Assembly: GCA_937881055.1 (NCBI GenBank)
Contig: CALGFJ010000311.1
Span: 1 to 47,237 of the forward strand
Reading direction: 5' to 3'
Origin: an uncultured Acidimicrobiaceae bacterium
Lineage (GTDB): Bacteria; Actinomycetota; Acidimicrobiia; Acidimicrobiales; RAAP-2
DNA: 47,237 nucleotides
Part shown: piece by piece, positions 9,085 to 18,723 of the stretch
How positions within the stretch are numbered: the first letter of the stretch is position 1
Layout: every line of letters starts with the position of its first letter
Notes under the pieces: model-generated
Databases searched by the model: none
What the model was told of the DNA's origin: nothing
What the model saw: only the letters and a program-made list of their open reading frames with translations
Made by a program: the position numbers and the translations under genes

Positions 9085-11181
9085 TCAGGCTTGGAGGGAG
9101 CGCTCGACGACCTGGGCGATGTCCATGACCGACACCTCTTCGTCGCGGCCATTGGCCTTCACCGCGTCATCGAGCATGATCATGCAGAACGGGCAGGCCG
9201 TGGAGATGATGTCGGCGCCAGTATTCAGCGCCTCATTCGTCCTCTCCATGTTGACGCGCTTACCGATCGTCTCTTCCATCCACATGCGAGCCCCGCCGGC
9301 GCCGCAACAAAAGCCCTTCTCGCGACAGCGTCCCATCTCGACGGTCGTCACGCCGGGGATCGCGTCGAGCACGTCGCGCGGCTCGTCGAAGACCCGGTTG
9401 TGGCGGCCCAGGTAGCACGGGTCGTGGTAGGTCACCGTGCCCTCGTAGGCCACGCCCGGCACGAGCTTGCCGGTGGCGACGAGGTGGCTCAGCAACTGCG
9501 CGTGGTGGATCATCTCAAATTCGCCACCGAGACCGGGGTATTCGTTCTTCATCGTATTGAAGCAGTGCGGGCAACTGGCGACGATCTTCTTCGCGCCGAC
9601 GTCATTGAGCGTCGCAATATTGGCCTTCGCCATCTCTTGGAAGAGATACTCGTTGCCCATGCGACGGGCCGGGTCGCCGGTGCAGGACTCGCGCGGGCCC
9701 AAGATGGCGAAACGCACCCCGGCTCGGTGCAGCATTCGCGCGGTGGACACCGCCTGCTTGCGGCCCCGCTCGTCGAGTGATCCGGCGCAGCCGACCCAGT
9801 AGAGATACTCGATGTCCTCGGGAATGGGTCCGTCGATGATCGGCACCTCGAAGTCGAGGGCGTCGAGCCACTGGGTTCGCTTGGACGCACCCAGTCCCCA
9901 CGGGTCGCCCTGATTCTCCATGTTGCGCAGTAACAGTGCCGCTTCGCTGGGGAAGCGCGACTCCATCATCACTTCGAAGCGGCGCATGTCGATGATCGCG
10001 TCGACGTGCTCGATGTCGACGGGGCACTGTTCGACGCAACTGCCGCACGTGGTGCACGACCAGAGGACGTCCGGATCGATAGTGGTCGGCACCAGCGTCG
10101 CGACGTCCGTGTTGGATCCGCCCGAAAGAAGTCGATCGGCGGAAGCGAACATGTTGTCGCGCAGCCCCATGATGAGCAACTTCGGGCTGAGCGGCTTACC
10201 GGTCGTCCAGGCCGGACAGACCGATTGACAGCGCCCGCACTCGGTGCACGTGGAGAAGTCCAGCATCTGCTTCCACGTGAAGTCCTCCATCTTGCCCGCC
10301 CCGAAGACCGTGTCCTCGGTGACGTTCTCCATGTCCATGTCGGGCGTCTTGTCCAGTCCTCCGAGGGCGCGCGGCCGACGTGAGACGCCGATGTTGATCG
10401 GCGCGAGGAAGATGTGCAGGTGCTTCGAGTACGCGACGAAGACGAGGAAACCGGCGATCACCGCGATATTGAGGAGCAGGAAGACTGCTTCGAGCACCGC
10501 GTTCACGCCCACCCCGAGCGGAGCCAGCCAACTGGCGACCACGTGGCTCGCGAAGGCCCAGGGCGATGCGAACGACGCAAAGAACTGGGCCGTCGGAGTG
10601 AAGCCGGGCGGAACCTTGGCCAGGAACGGATCCATGCGTTCGAAGGGGAAGTAGCCGGTGTTGATCTGGGCGGCGCGGTAGATCAGCAGCGTGATGATGA
10701 CCAACGAGATCATGAAGAGCACGGCCCACGCCGCACCCAAGTGGCTGCCGTAGAAGCGCGAGTCGCGTTCCTTGCGCGACGGCGCGCTCTTGATGCGGAT
10801 GATGGTGAAGACGACCAGCGAGACCAGCACGGCGGTCGCGAAGAAATCCTCGGTGAAGGCGAGCCAGCTGTCGCGTCCAATGAGCGGAATGTGGAATCGG
10901 CGGCTGAAGAGCGATCCGTAGGCCTCGAGGATCGTCGTCATCAATATGGTGAATCCCCACATCGTGAAGAAGTGCGCCAGGCCCGGTACCGTCCACTTCA
11001 GCAGTTTTCGTTGGCCGGCGACTTCGACGACCTCGGCTTCAGAGACCTTGCGAAACCCCTGCCAGCGTCGAGGCGCGCTTTGACCCGATCTGATGAGCTT
11101 CGAGAGCCAATAGAACCGTCGTCCGGCAATCGCATAGAAGATGACCGTTACCGCGAGGCCGATAATGATTCGTGCTAGCAC
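9085..11181 (-). CDS. Membrane-anchored iron-sulfur reductase (HdrD/GlpC-like, CCG domains)
   Basis: A 698-residue fusion. Residues 1 to about 280 hold several membrane helices resembling the NarI/HdrE type heme-b anchor. Next come two 4Fe-4S motifs, CTECGRCQSVCP and CTTCGSCVEQCP, and then two CCG domains (YWVGCAGSLDERG with ASCPHCFNTMKNEYP, and YHDPCYLGRHN with GFCCGAGGARMW and TACPFCMIML). Such proteins pass electrons between a soluble dehydrogenase or flavoprotein and membrane quinone. The donor is not encoded nearby, so the substrate is unknown. GTG at 11181 was chosen because it clears the end of dcd, has AGAGGA upstream and starts right at the first helix; an in-frame start at 11256 would overlap dcd. 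Confidence 0.85.
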   Translation of the reverse strand: MLARIIIGLAVTVIFYAIAGRRFYWLSKLIRSGQSAPRRWQGFRKVSEAEVVEVAGQRKLLKWTVPGLAHFFTMWGFTILMTTILEAYGSLFSRRFHIPLIGRDSWLAFTEDFFATAVLVSLVVFTIIRIKSAPSRKERDSRFYGSHLGAAWAVLFMISLVIITLLIYRAAQINTGYFPFERMDPFLAKVPPGFTPTAQFFASFASPWAFASHVVASWLAPLGVGVNAVLEAVFLLLNIAVIAGFLVFVAYSKHLHIFLAPINIGVSRRPRALGGLDKTPDMDMENVTEDTVFGAGKMEDFTWKQMLDFSTCTECGRCQSVCPAWTTGKPLSPKLLIMGLRDNMFASADRLLSGGSNTDVATLVPTTIDPDVLWSCTTCGSCVEQCPVDIEHVDAIIDMRRFEVMMESRFPSEAALLLRNMENQGDPWGLGASKRTQWLDALDFEVPIIDGPIPEDIEYLYWVGCAGSLDERGRKQAVSTARMLHRAGVRFAILGPRESCTGDPARRMGNEYLFQEMAKANIATLNDVGAKKIVASCPHCFNTMKNEYPGLGGEFEMIHHAQLLSHLVATGKLVPGVAYEGTVTYHDPCYLGRHNRVFDEPRDVLDAIPGVTTVEMGRCREKGFCCGAGGARMWMEETIGKRVNMERTNEALNTGADIISTACPFCMIMLDDAVKANGRDEEVSVMDIAQVVERSLQA

Positions 11182-11209
11182 TGCGGTCCTCTCGTCACTG
11201 AATACATCG

Positions 11210-11779
11210 TCACTGCTTCTTGAAGTTCTCCGAGTACCGGCTGGGCGTCGGGCCACGCTGACCGGAGTACTTCGAGCCGAGGCCTTCAGATCCGTAGGGG
11301 CGATCGGCCGGCGTCGTCATCTGGAAGAAGCTGATCTGGCCGATCTTCATGCCCGGATAGAGCGTGATCGGCAGATTCGCGACGTTCGACAACTCCAGGG
11401 TGATGTGCCCGTCCCAGCCGGCGTCGACGAAACCGGCGGTCGAATGGATGACGAGGCCCAATCGTCCGAGCGAACTCTTTCCGTCCAGTCGTCCGACGAT
11501 GTCATCGGGGATCGCAATGCGCTCGGTCGTCGAGCCGAGCATGAACTCACCCGGGTGCAGGATCATCGGCGACTCCGGACCGACGTCAATCAACTCGGTC
11601 AGGTCCTCTTGGGCGTCGCGCACGTCAATGACGCGCTGCGTGTGGTTCCGAAACACCCGGAAGAACTGATCGATGTGGAGGTCGACCGACGACGGCTGCA
11701 CGCAGTCTTCGCCCAAGGGATCAATGATGATTCGGCCCTGCGCAATGGCTTCTTTGATGGAGCGATCGGAGAGGACCAT
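11210..11779 (-). CDS. dcd: dCTP deaminase (probably dUMP-forming)
   Basis: Converts dCTP to dUTP or directly to dUMP for thymidylate synthesis. The 189-residue protein starts MVLSDRSIKEAI and contains the active-site block GKSSLGRLGLVIHSTAGFVD with the catalytic Glu in DGHITLELSN, then YPGMKIGQISFF and GQRGPTPSRY. Length and the C-terminal extension match actinobacterial enzymes, several of which are bifunctional; bifunctionality here is inference from relatedness. An in-frame open stretch upstream to 12349 is antisense-type read-through and was not used. It is followed at 28 bases by the Fe-S reductase. Confidence 0.95.
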   Translation of the reverse strand: MVLSDRSIKEAIAQGRIIIDPLGEDCVQPSSVDLHIDQFFRVFRNHTQRVIDVRDAQEDLTELIDVGPESPMILHPGEFMLGSTTERIAIPDDIVGRLDGKSSLGRLGLVIHSTAGFVDAGWDGHITLELSNVANLPITLYPGMKIGQISFFQMTTPADRPYGSEGLGSKYSGQRGPTPSRYSENFKKQ

Positions 11780-11847
11780 AACGACGCCACGATACTCCGT
11801 TCGACCATTTCCATTGAGGTGCGAAACGGCCGTGCCGCAGAGGCCTC

Positions 11848-12708
11848 CTAGGAGAGGACCCGCCGGCGGAAGTTGCGCAATCCAACGGCCAGGAAGAACG
11901 CGCCGAAAGTGATCATCACGGGATAGACGACGTAGAGGTGCATATGGGGGGCGTCGGTGAAAGCGGCGCGCATGCCCTCGTTGACGTAGACCAGCGGATT
12001 GATGAGCACCAGCGTCTGCAACCAGTGAAAGCCGCCGATCTTCACGGGCGCCAGATGCGTCCAGGGGTAGTACGTGCCGCCGAGGAACGTGATGGGCAGG
12101 ATCACGAAGCCGAACATGAGTCCGATGTTCCGGGGTTCGAACGACGTGCCGAGGGTCAGACCGAGCCCGGCCATCGCGACGCAGGCGATGGGCACGAACG
12201 TGAGGATGATCAGCCAATGCAGCGAGATGTTCGCCTCCACCCCCGCGGCGTGCACCACTGAGGCGATCGGAAAGACGATCAGGGCGGCGATGAGGCCCTG
12301 CACCGATCCGGACAAGACCTTCGACATGGCGACGAGCCAGATCGGACACGGCGCCTGCACCCGATCTTCGATCTCACGCGTGAAACCGAACTCCTGGGAC
12401 ATCGTGAGCGCGATCGATTGGACGCCTTGGAACATCACCGAGATTCCGACAACGCCAGGAACGAGCACCGTGGCAAAATCCGCCGCACCGGTGGCGCTCG
12501 AGCCGCCGACCGCTTGGCCGATCTTGGGGAAGACGAAGAGGAACACGAAGCACAGGAGGAACGGTTGGACCAGGGTCCGTAACACGAACTCGCGCTTGGT
12601 CTTCCACAGCACCACGAGGTCGCGCAGAATCAAAGCCCCCAGGGCCGTGCGGCTGGCTTCGAAGACGCTGCGAGTTGGATGCACCTCAAATGTCGTGTTC
12701 GCACTCAT
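11848..12708 (-). CDS. ABC-2 type transporter permease (DrrB-like)
   Basis: The membrane half of an ABC-2 exporter, 286 residues with six hydrophobic helices (for example LVQPFLLCFVFLFVFP, LIAALIVFPIASVVHAAG, GAFFLAVGLRNF). The ABC-2 signature area FGFVILPITFLGGTYYP is clear. It starts with ATG overlapping the TGA of the ATPase gene (ATGA), so the two are translationally coupled. Relatives include daunorubicin-resistance DrrB and NodJ; the substrate cannot be read from sequence. Confidence 0.9.
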   Translation of the reverse strand: MSANTTFEVHPTRSVFEASRTALGALILRDLVVLWKTKREFVLRTLVQPFLLCFVFLFVFPKIGQAVGGSSATGAADFATVLVPGVVGISVMFQGVQSIALTMSQEFGFTREIEDRVQAPCPIWLVAMSKVLSGSVQGLIAALIVFPIASVVHAAGVEANISLHWLIILTFVPIACVAMAGLGLTLGTSFEPRNIGLMFGFVILPITFLGGTYYPWTHLAPVKIGGFHWLQTLVLINPLVYVNEGMRAAFTDAPHMHLYVVYPVMITFGAFFLAVGLRNFRRRVLS

Positions 12709-13667
12709 GCCTCGCGCAACTCCTTGCCGGTCAGGTTGATGAATACCGTTTCGAGGGTCGGCTCGGCCACCGCGAGATCGAGAATCTCGACGTTCGACGT
12801 CTCGGCCGACGCCACGATTCGGGGAACCAGTCGCTCGGTACTCCTCATTTCGACGATGAGTGAATTCTCCTGCACGCGCGTCGACACGATGGCGTCGATG
12901 TCGCGCTTCAGACTTTGCGCCAATTGGTCCGGACTCGCCGCGACCTTGATCGTGACGATGGTGTCGGCTCCGGTGCTCTTCTTGAGATTCGATGGCGTGT
13001 CGAGCGCGAGGATCTTCCCGTGATCCATGATCGCCACCCGACCGCAGAGTTGATCGGCCTCTTCCATGTAGTGCGTCGTCAACATGACGGTCTGTCCCGC
13101 ACCGTTGAGTTCGGTCAGCATGTCCCAGAGCGCGAGACGACTCTGGGGATCGAGCCCCGCCGTCGGTTCGTCCATGAAGAGCACGGCCGGGTTGTGGAAG
13201 ATCGCGCGAGCCACCATGAGTCGCTGCGCCATACCACCCGAGAGTGCGTAAATCGATGCCTTCGACCACTTCGAGAGCGAGAAGCGCTCGAGCAGTTCGT
13301 CCGACCTGCGCCGCGAGTCCTTGGCGTTGATGCCGAACAAGCGCCCGTGGAAATAGAGATTCTCCCAGACGGTGAGCTGTCGATCCAGCGTGTTCTGTTG
13401 CGAGACTATTCCCGAGAGCTGTTTCACGAGAGCGGGATGTTTCTTCACGTCGATGCCCGAGAGGTACGCCGTACCCGACGTGGGCACGACTCGCGTGGTC
13501 AAGATGCCGGCGGTCGTGGTCTTGCCCGCGCCGTTCGGTCCCAGGAGTCCGAAGATCTCGCCACGATGAACCTCGAGGTTGAGTGAATCGACGGCGGGAA
13601 CGTCCATCGTCGGATACTGCTTCGTTAGATTCTCCGTACGAATGATCTCTTCGACGTCAGCGGCCAC
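12705..13667 (-). CDS. ABC exporter ATP-binding protein (DrrA-like)
   Basis: Partner ATPase of the ABC-2 permease, 320 residues. Walker A is GPNGAGKTTT, the Q-loop is SGIVSQQNTLD, the signature is LSGGMAQRL, Walker B is AVLFMDEPTAGLDP and the H-loop is LTTHYMEEAD. A C-terminal extension of about 90 residues matches DrrA-type ATPases. The start is GTG at 13667 with GGAGAG four bases upstream. It is first of a two-gene operon and divergent from the FtsX-like permease at 13858. Exported substrate unknown. Confidence 0.92.
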   Translation of the reverse strand: MAADVEEIIRTENLTKQYPTMDVPAVDSLNLEVHRGEIFGLLGPNGAGKTTTAGILTTRVVPTSGTAYLSGIDVKKHPALVKQLSGIVSQQNTLDRQLTVWENLYFHGRLFGINAKDSRRRSDELLERFSLSKWSKASIYALSGGMAQRLMVARAIFHNPAVLFMDEPTAGLDPQSRLALWDMLTELNGAGQTVMLTTHYMEEADQLCGRVAIMDHGKILALDTPSNLKKSTGADTIVTIKVAASPDQLAQSLKRDIDAIVSTRVQENSLIVEMRSTERLVPRIVASAETSNVEILDLAVAEPTLETVFINLTGKELREA

Positions 13668-13759
13668 TGATCTCTCCGTCTTCGCCGAGCGTCGTCACGG
13701 ATGTACCTTACGGCGAGTCCGCGGCGCAGACTCAGTGTGGCGACTCTGTTGAGGTGGTA

Positions 13760-13769
13760 CTAACACCCC
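13760..13769 (+). promoter_or_regulatory. CTAACACCCC element upstream of FtsX-like permease 1
   Basis: The ten bases CTAACACCCC recur exactly at 19792-19801 before the cyclase gene. Here they sit in an imperfect dyad (GGTG at 13753-13756 and CACC at 13764-13767), 88 bases before the permease start. A shared regulator site is plausible but unproven. Confidence 0.3.
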
Positions 13770-13857
13770 ACGATGGTGTGCGGTCAACTTTCTGGCAATC
13801 GGCAAGAGCAACGCCGAAGATGGATCGTCGTCGACCGCGAGGGGATTCGGGCCACTG

Positions 13858-16404
13858 ATGAACAATCAAACGTACGAGTTCGCGTGGTACCGATTCCGCG
13901 CGACCTTCGCACGTCGTTTGACGGCGTACTTAAGTGTGGTCTTGCTGATCGGCCTGACCGGTGGTCTTGCCATGGCTTCGGTCGCGGCCGCGCGACGTAC
14001 GCAGTCCTCCTACCCCACGTTTCTCGCAAGCACGAATCCTTCGACTTTGACGTTGGCCGTCTTCGGTGCCTCAAACGGCGGGAAGGGCACAGCGTCCCTC
14101 GTCCCGAAGATTGCTCGACTAAAGGACGTTGCGAACGTTCGCGCACTCGCTTCCGGCGACGCGGTTCTTCTGAGCCGCTCTGGTGCTCCTCTTCTGAGCA
14201 CGATCAATAGCGTCGTCCTCGGCGGAAGCCTCGACGGCTACCTCGCCCAAGAGGATCGACTTTCGCTAGTGCGGGGACATTTCTCCAATCCGAAGAGTCT
14301 CAACCAGATCGAAGTGACGCCGGGTGCGGCACGCATCTGGAACGTCCACCCGGGCCAAAGGGTTCCCATCGGTTTCTACGCACCGAGTCAAGCGAGACTG
14401 CCGGGATTCGGCACCCCGAAAGTCAAACCAATGTTGACGGTGCACGCAACGGTTACCGCCGTCGTGGCGATGAACAGTGCGATCGTTCAAGATGACGTAG
14501 ACCGGTCCTACGGGTTCGCGTTCTTAACGCCTGCCATGACCAAACGAGCCGCGTCGATCGATCCCGATTGGACCATGCCGGTCTACTACGCGATTCAGTT
14601 GCGCCACGGCGACCGCGGTCTCGCTAAAGTTCAAGCACAATTGGTGCGACTCATTCCTTCGCATGATTCGTATGAGTTTCATAACTCTTCGAGCGTCACG
14701 GCAACGGTCGAACTGGCGGTGAAGCCCGAGTCGGTCGCACTGGGTGCGTTTGGCATAATTGCCGCCCTCGTGTGTCTGACTCTCTCGGTCCAGGCGCTCT
14801 CGCGACTGTTGCGACGTGGCAACGAGGAGCGCAGCATCCTTCATTCGCTCGGGGCGAGCCAAACGGACACCTTCGTTGAGAGCATGATCGGTGCATTCGT
14901 GGTCTTGGTCGTTGGCGTCTCACTGGCGGTCATCATCGCCGTGGCGCTCTCACCGCTCGCACCACTCGGACCGGTGCGTCCCGTGTATCCCGACCGCGGC
15001 ATCGCGTGGGATTGGACCGTGCTCGGTTTGGGAGCGGTAATTCTTCTCGGAGTGCTCGGAAGTTCAACAATTCTCATCGCGCTCGCGAACTCGCCGCAGC
15101 GCATCAGATCGGCCCAGTCCGTCCGATTCAGACGCTCGGCGACCGTTCGCCGACTCGAACTCTTCGGTCTCCCGCTCGCTCCGACCATCGGAGCGCACTT
15201 CGCCCTCGAATCGCCGCGCGGGCGAAGCGAGGTGCCCGTTCGATCGATCCTCGTCGGCGCGGTGCTCGCGGTGACGTTGATGACTACGACACTTACGTTC
15301 TCGAGCGGACTTCACTCTCTGATCACCCGTCCTGCCCTCTACGGCTGGAACTGGAACTACATGCTCAATCCGAGCAATAACGTGCCGCCCATCGCATTGC
15401 GCGAATTGAACCATGATCCCGACGTCGCACAGTGGAGCGGTACAAACTATAACGTCGTGACGGTGGACGGACAGACCGTCCCGATGTTGTTTGGTCCTCT
15501 TCGCGCCAAGGTCGTGCCCCCAATCTTGTCGGGACACGGTCTGCGTAATGACCACGAGATAGTCCTCGGCGACCAAACCCTGGCCTTATTGCACAAACAC
15601 GTAGGCGAGACTGTCTCAGTCAGTTACGGTTCCCCTTCGAGTGCACCGATCTATATTCCGCCCACCAAACTGACGATCGTGGGCACGGCGACGTTTCCCG
15701 CCGTGGGCTACGCCACCGCCATTGCCGAACACACCTCAATGGGTACCGGCGCACTCCTCCCGGAGGGATTCGCCCCGCGCACGTTCTCTCAGGCAATCGC
15801 GAGCAAGGATCCGATTCTCAACGGTCCCGAACTGGTCTTCGTGCGACTGCGCTCCGGCGTGAGCGCGGCGGCCGGCAAGCGCAATCTCGAAAAGATCGCG
15901 CACGACGCGAACGTCGCCTTCAACAAAGATCAGAACGCCTTCGGCAACTACGTTACGGTCCTCGGCGTGCAGCGACCGGCGCAGATCGTCGACTACCGCT
16001 CGATCGGGGCTACACCCGTGTTACTGGCGACCGGCCTCGCCGCTGGCGCCGTGATCGCGTTAGCCCTCACCCTGGCCGCGTCGGTGCGACGGCGACGGCG
16101 CGACCTCGCCATCATGAAAACGCTCGGATTCACAAAACGGATGCTCGCCGCCGCGGTGACGTGGCAGGCGACGGTCGATGGCCTCATCGGCGCGGTTATT
16201 GGCATACCCCTTGGAATCCTCTTAGGCCGAGAACTTTGGACGCTCTTCGCTCGTGACATCAACGCCGTGCCCCAGCCCACGGTTCCCGCAACCGCCATTG
16301 TCATCGTGGGATTCGGTACTCTCGTGGTCGCGATCATGGCTGCGTTGTGGCCCGGTCGACGTGCCGCGTCCACCCCACCGGGACTCGTATTGCGATCCGA
16401 ATAA
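13858..16404 (+). CDS. Large FtsX/MacB-like ABC transporter permease (copy 1)
   Basis: An 848-residue permease with an N-terminal helix (LTAYLSVVLLIGLTGGL), a long extracytoplasmic domain, and two blocks of three or four helices. The last block (VLLATGLAAGAVIALALTLA, GLIGAVIGIPLGILLGREL, IVIVGFGTLVVAIMAALWP) is the FtsX domain. The motif LAIMKTLGFTKRMLAAAVTWQ is typical of the coupling helix. No ATPase is fused. The LolD-like ATPase at 21233 is the nearest candidate partner. MacB-like systems move lipoproteins, toxins or peptides, or act as mechanotransmitters; the substrate is unknown. No strong ribosome site precedes ATG 13858. A second copy of similar design is at 25348. Confidence 0.85.
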   Translation: MNNQTYEFAWYRFRATFARRLTAYLSVVLLIGLTGGLAMASVAAARRTQSSYPTFLASTNPSTLTLAVFGASNGGKGTASLVPKIARLKDVANVRALASGDAVLLSRSGAPLLSTINSVVLGGSLDGYLAQEDRLSLVRGHFSNPKSLNQIEVTPGAARIWNVHPGQRVPIGFYAPSQARLPGFGTPKVKPMLTVHATVTAVVAMNSAIVQDDVDRSYGFAFLTPAMTKRAASIDPDWTMPVYYAIQLRHGDRGLAKVQAQLVRLIPSHDSYEFHNSSSVTATVELAVKPESVALGAFGIIAALVCLTLSVQALSRLLRRGNEERSILHSLGASQTDTFVESMIGAFVVLVVGVSLAVIIAVALSPLAPLGPVRPVYPDRGIAWDWTVLGLGAVILLGVLGSSTILIALANSPQRIRSAQSVRFRRSATVRRLELFGLPLAPTIGAHFALESPRGRSEVPVRSILVGAVLAVTLMTTTLTFSSGLHSLITRPALYGWNWNYMLNPSNNVPPIALRELNHDPDVAQWSGTNYNVVTVDGQTVPMLFGPLRAKVVPPILSGHGLRNDHEIVLGDQTLALLHKHVGETVSVSYGSPSSAPIYIPPTKLTIVGTATFPAVGYATAIAEHTSMGTGALLPEGFAPRTFSQAIASKDPILNGPELVFVRLRSGVSAAAGKRNLEKIAHDANVAFNKDQNAFGNYVTVLGVQRPAQIVDYRSIGATPVLLATGLAAGAVIALALTLAASVRRRRRDLAIMKTLGFTKRMLAAAVTWQATVDGLIGAVIGIPLGILLGRELWTLFARDINAVPQPTVPATAIVIVGFGTLVVAIMAALWPGRRAASTPPGLVLRSE

Positions 16405-16440
16405 AGCGACCGACGCGGAGCGTCACGACGGTGGTCCCGA

Positions 16441-17886
16441 TCACGACGAGCGAGTTCGACCCCGCAGATCAGCCACTACCGTGCGTGCGGCCCCGTACCC
16501 GCACATTCCGTGCACGCCACCGCCCGGCGGCGTCGACGCCGAGCACAGGTAGAGCCCCGGCGTCCCGGTGCGGTACGAATTCCAACGAGCCGTTGGGCGA
16601 AAGAGGGTCTGTCGCAGCGTGCCGGCGCCCCCGGTGATGTCGCCACCCAGGTAGTTCGGGTTGTGACGTTCTCCGTCGGCCGTCGAGGTTACGACGCGTT
16701 GGAGGATCAGATCACGAAAGCCCGGAGCGAATCGCTCGATCTGGCTCTCGATGCGCTCGGTCATGTCAACGTCGGATCCATTCGGAACGTGACAGTACGC
16801 CCACAACGTCTGCTGGCCCTTTGGCGCTCGAGTGTCGTCCACTACGCTCGCCTGGACGACGATGCAAAAGGGCGTGTCCGAGTGACGACCCTGCGCGACG
16901 TCCTTTTCCGACGCCGCGACCTCGTCGAACGCGCCGCCTACGTGGACCGTCCCCGCGCGACGACACGCTTCCGCGGTCCACGGCACAGGACCGGAGAGGG
17001 CCCAGTCGACCTTGAACACGCCCGGGCCTCGCTGAAAGCGCGCAACGCCGGACTTGTAGCGCGCGCTGAGCCGTTCACCGGCGATGTCGACGAGGCCGTG
17101 CGCCGAAGTGTCAAAGAGCGTTGCCCGAGACCTAGGGAGATCACCGAGTTGGCGGATGGGCCGATCCACGTGAAGCGTCACGCCCTCAGCGCTCAGCGCC
17201 GTCACGAGCGCGTCGATCAGTTTCGCGCTGCCGCCTTCCACGACGGGCCAGCCACCCTCGTGGGCGGTCACGTTCAAGAAGAGCCCGAAGGCCGCCGTGA
17301 CCGGTGCGTCGAGCGGCAGCATCGAGTGCGAGCACAGTCCCGCGATTAGCGCTTGGGCTTCGGATGTCGTGAATCGCTTCGCCAAGTGTGTGGCGCTCGG
17401 CAGTCCGTTGCGTGCGAAACGCGCCATCGTCAGCGGATGACGCGGTGGTGACCGAAGTGGGGCGAGGACCGAGGCGGCCAGAGCCTCGGCGTCGTCCACT
17501 AACGGAGAGAACAGGCGTCGGTACTTCGCCGCGTCGGCGCCGAGTGACGTCGCGGTCTGCGCCACCGACCCCTCGACGGCGACGGCTTGTCCGCCGTCGA
17601 GCGGGTGGGCCAGCGCGACGTCCGGTCGCAACATCGTCACCGCGTCACACAAGTCGGCGAACGCGCGAAAGAAAGGTGAAATCGTCACCATGGATTGGAT
17701 CGTCGAGCAGACGTCGTGCTGGAAACCCGGCAGGGTCAGTTCCTCGGTGCGACAACCGCCGCCCGGACTCGCCGCTCCTTCGAAGACCTCAACCGAGAGT
17801 CCGGCTCGCGCGAGGGTCAACGCCGCCGCCAGTCCGTTTGGTCCCGACCCGACGACGACGGCGTCCAGCGACGACCCTGAGCTCAC
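16441..17886 (-). CDS. Phytoene-desaturase-like FAD-dependent oxidoreductase
   Basis: A 481-residue flavoprotein. The FAD-binding dinucleotide motif VVVGSGPNGLAAALTLARAG is at residues 10-29, followed by EVFEGAASPGGGCRTEEL. The C-terminal FAD motif LYLCSASTPPGGGVHGMCGYGAA is present. It belongs to the NAD(P)/FAD-dependent CrtI-like group (COG1233), whose members outside carotenoid clusters have mostly unknown substrates. No phytoene synthase is near, so carotenoid desaturation is not supported. GTG at 17886 overlaps the preceding MBL gene stop (GTGA), making a three-gene operon with the MBL and cyclic-nucleotide-binding genes. Confidence 0.85.
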   Translation of the reverse strand: MSSGSSLDAVVVGSGPNGLAAALTLARAGLSVEVFEGAASPGGGCRTEELTLPGFQHDVCSTIQSMVTISPFFRAFADLCDAVTMLRPDVALAHPLDGGQAVAVEGSVAQTATSLGADAAKYRRLFSPLVDDAEALAASVLAPLRSPPRHPLTMARFARNGLPSATHLAKRFTTSEAQALIAGLCSHSMLPLDAPVTAAFGLFLNVTAHEGGWPVVEGGSAKLIDALVTALSAEGVTLHVDRPIRQLGDLPRSRATLFDTSAHGLVDIAGERLSARYKSGVARFQRGPGVFKVDWALSGPVPWTAEACRRAGTVHVGGAFDEVAASEKDVAQGRHSDTPFCIVVQASVVDDTRAPKGQQTLWAYCHVPNGSDVDMTERIESQIERFAPGFRDLILQRVVTSTADGERHNPNYLGGDITGGAGTLRQTLFRPTARWNSYRTGTPGLYLCSASTPPGGGVHGMCGYGAARTVVADLRGRTRSS

Positions 17887-18719
17887 AGTTCGAGCACCGT
17901 GTGCTGCGTCGCCACGGTGACGACTGGAGCACCACTGAATCGATCGGCGAGTGCGTCGAGTTCGTCGTCGACGCGACTCTGTTTGTGGTGAAAGAGCACG
18001 ACCTGGCGCACGTTCGCCCGACGAGCCAATTCGACCGCGTACTCCGCCGCCGAGTGACCGAAGTAGGCCTCCGCGGCCAGCTCTTCGCGCACGAGTTGCG
18101 CGTCATGGATGAGGACGTCCGCGTCCTCGCACAGTGACATCGCGGCCTGGTGGTATTCACCCAAATCATCGGGGCCCGGTCCGAGGGCGGTCGGGCAATG
18201 ATCGGGCATGTACACGATCGTCGAGGAGCCGTCGCTGACGCGCAGTCCGTAGGTTCGTCCTCCCTTATGGGGGATCTCCTCGACCAGGACACTGAACCCT
18301 TCGATCTCTAAGGAGGACGAGGAGAGGGGGACGAACGACCAGTCACCGCGCAGTTCATCGGCCCGAACGGGAAAATGGGGCGGTGACATTCCCCGCGAGA
18401 GCACTTCGAGCGGGTCCGAGCCGTCGAGTTGGTCGGGCACGAAGAGCGTCACGCGCGAGTCGGTGCGATCGGTGGCGTCACAGAATGGGAGGCCGTGCAC
18501 GTGGTCCCAATGCAGATGCGTGAGGAGGATCGAACCGCGGAACGGCTCGCCGTTCATCAACGAACTGGTTCGGCGGATCCCCGTACCGGCGTCGAGGAGC
18601 AGCGACGGAACTGCTCCGTCGTGGGCGATCGCCACGCACGACGTATGGCCGCCGTAGCGTACGAACTCCTCGCCCGGTGCGGGTGTTGAACCTCGGACTC
18701 CGAGGAAAGTAACCCGCAC
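17883..18719 (-). CDS. Metallo-beta-lactamase-fold hydrolase
   Basis: A 278-residue MBL-fold protein of the RNase Z/PhnP type. Strand MRVTFLGVRGSTPAPG opens the fold. The metal motif THLHWDHVHG is at residues 67-76, and later ligands include the Asp in VLIHDAQL and the His in FGHSA and LFHHK. Members of this group include phosphodiesterases acting on cyclic phosphates, nucleases and sulfatases. Lying four bases after a cyclic-nucleotide-binding gene and divergent from a nucleotide cyclase, it is a candidate cNMP phosphodiesterase; that is inference from context. GTG start at 18719. It overlaps the next gene by four bases. Confidence 0.85.
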   Translation of the reverse strand: MRVTFLGVRGSTPAPGEEFVRYGGHTSCVAIAHDGAVPSLLLDAGTGIRRTSSLMNGEPFRGSILLTHLHWDHVHGLPFCDATDRTDSRVTLFVPDQLDGSDPLEVLSRGMSPPHFPVRADELRGDWSFVPLSSSSLEIEGFSVLVEEIPHKGGRTYGLRVSDGSSTIVYMPDHCPTALGPGPDDLGEYHQAAMSLCEDADVLIHDAQLVREELAAEAYFGHSAAEYAVELARRANVRQVVLFHHKQSRVDDELDALADRFSGAPVVTVATQHTVLEL

Positions 18720-18723
18720 GCGG

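Noticed and set aside
11780-12349. In-frame upstream extension of dcd
   Set aside because: The extension is antisense-like low-complexity sequence overlapping the ABC-2 permease gene on the same strand in another frame; dcd homology starts exactly at 11779.
16441-17886. Carotenoid biosynthesis gene (crtI)
   Set aside because: Only the general FAD-dependent fold is supported; no phytoene synthase or other carotenoid gene is in the window.
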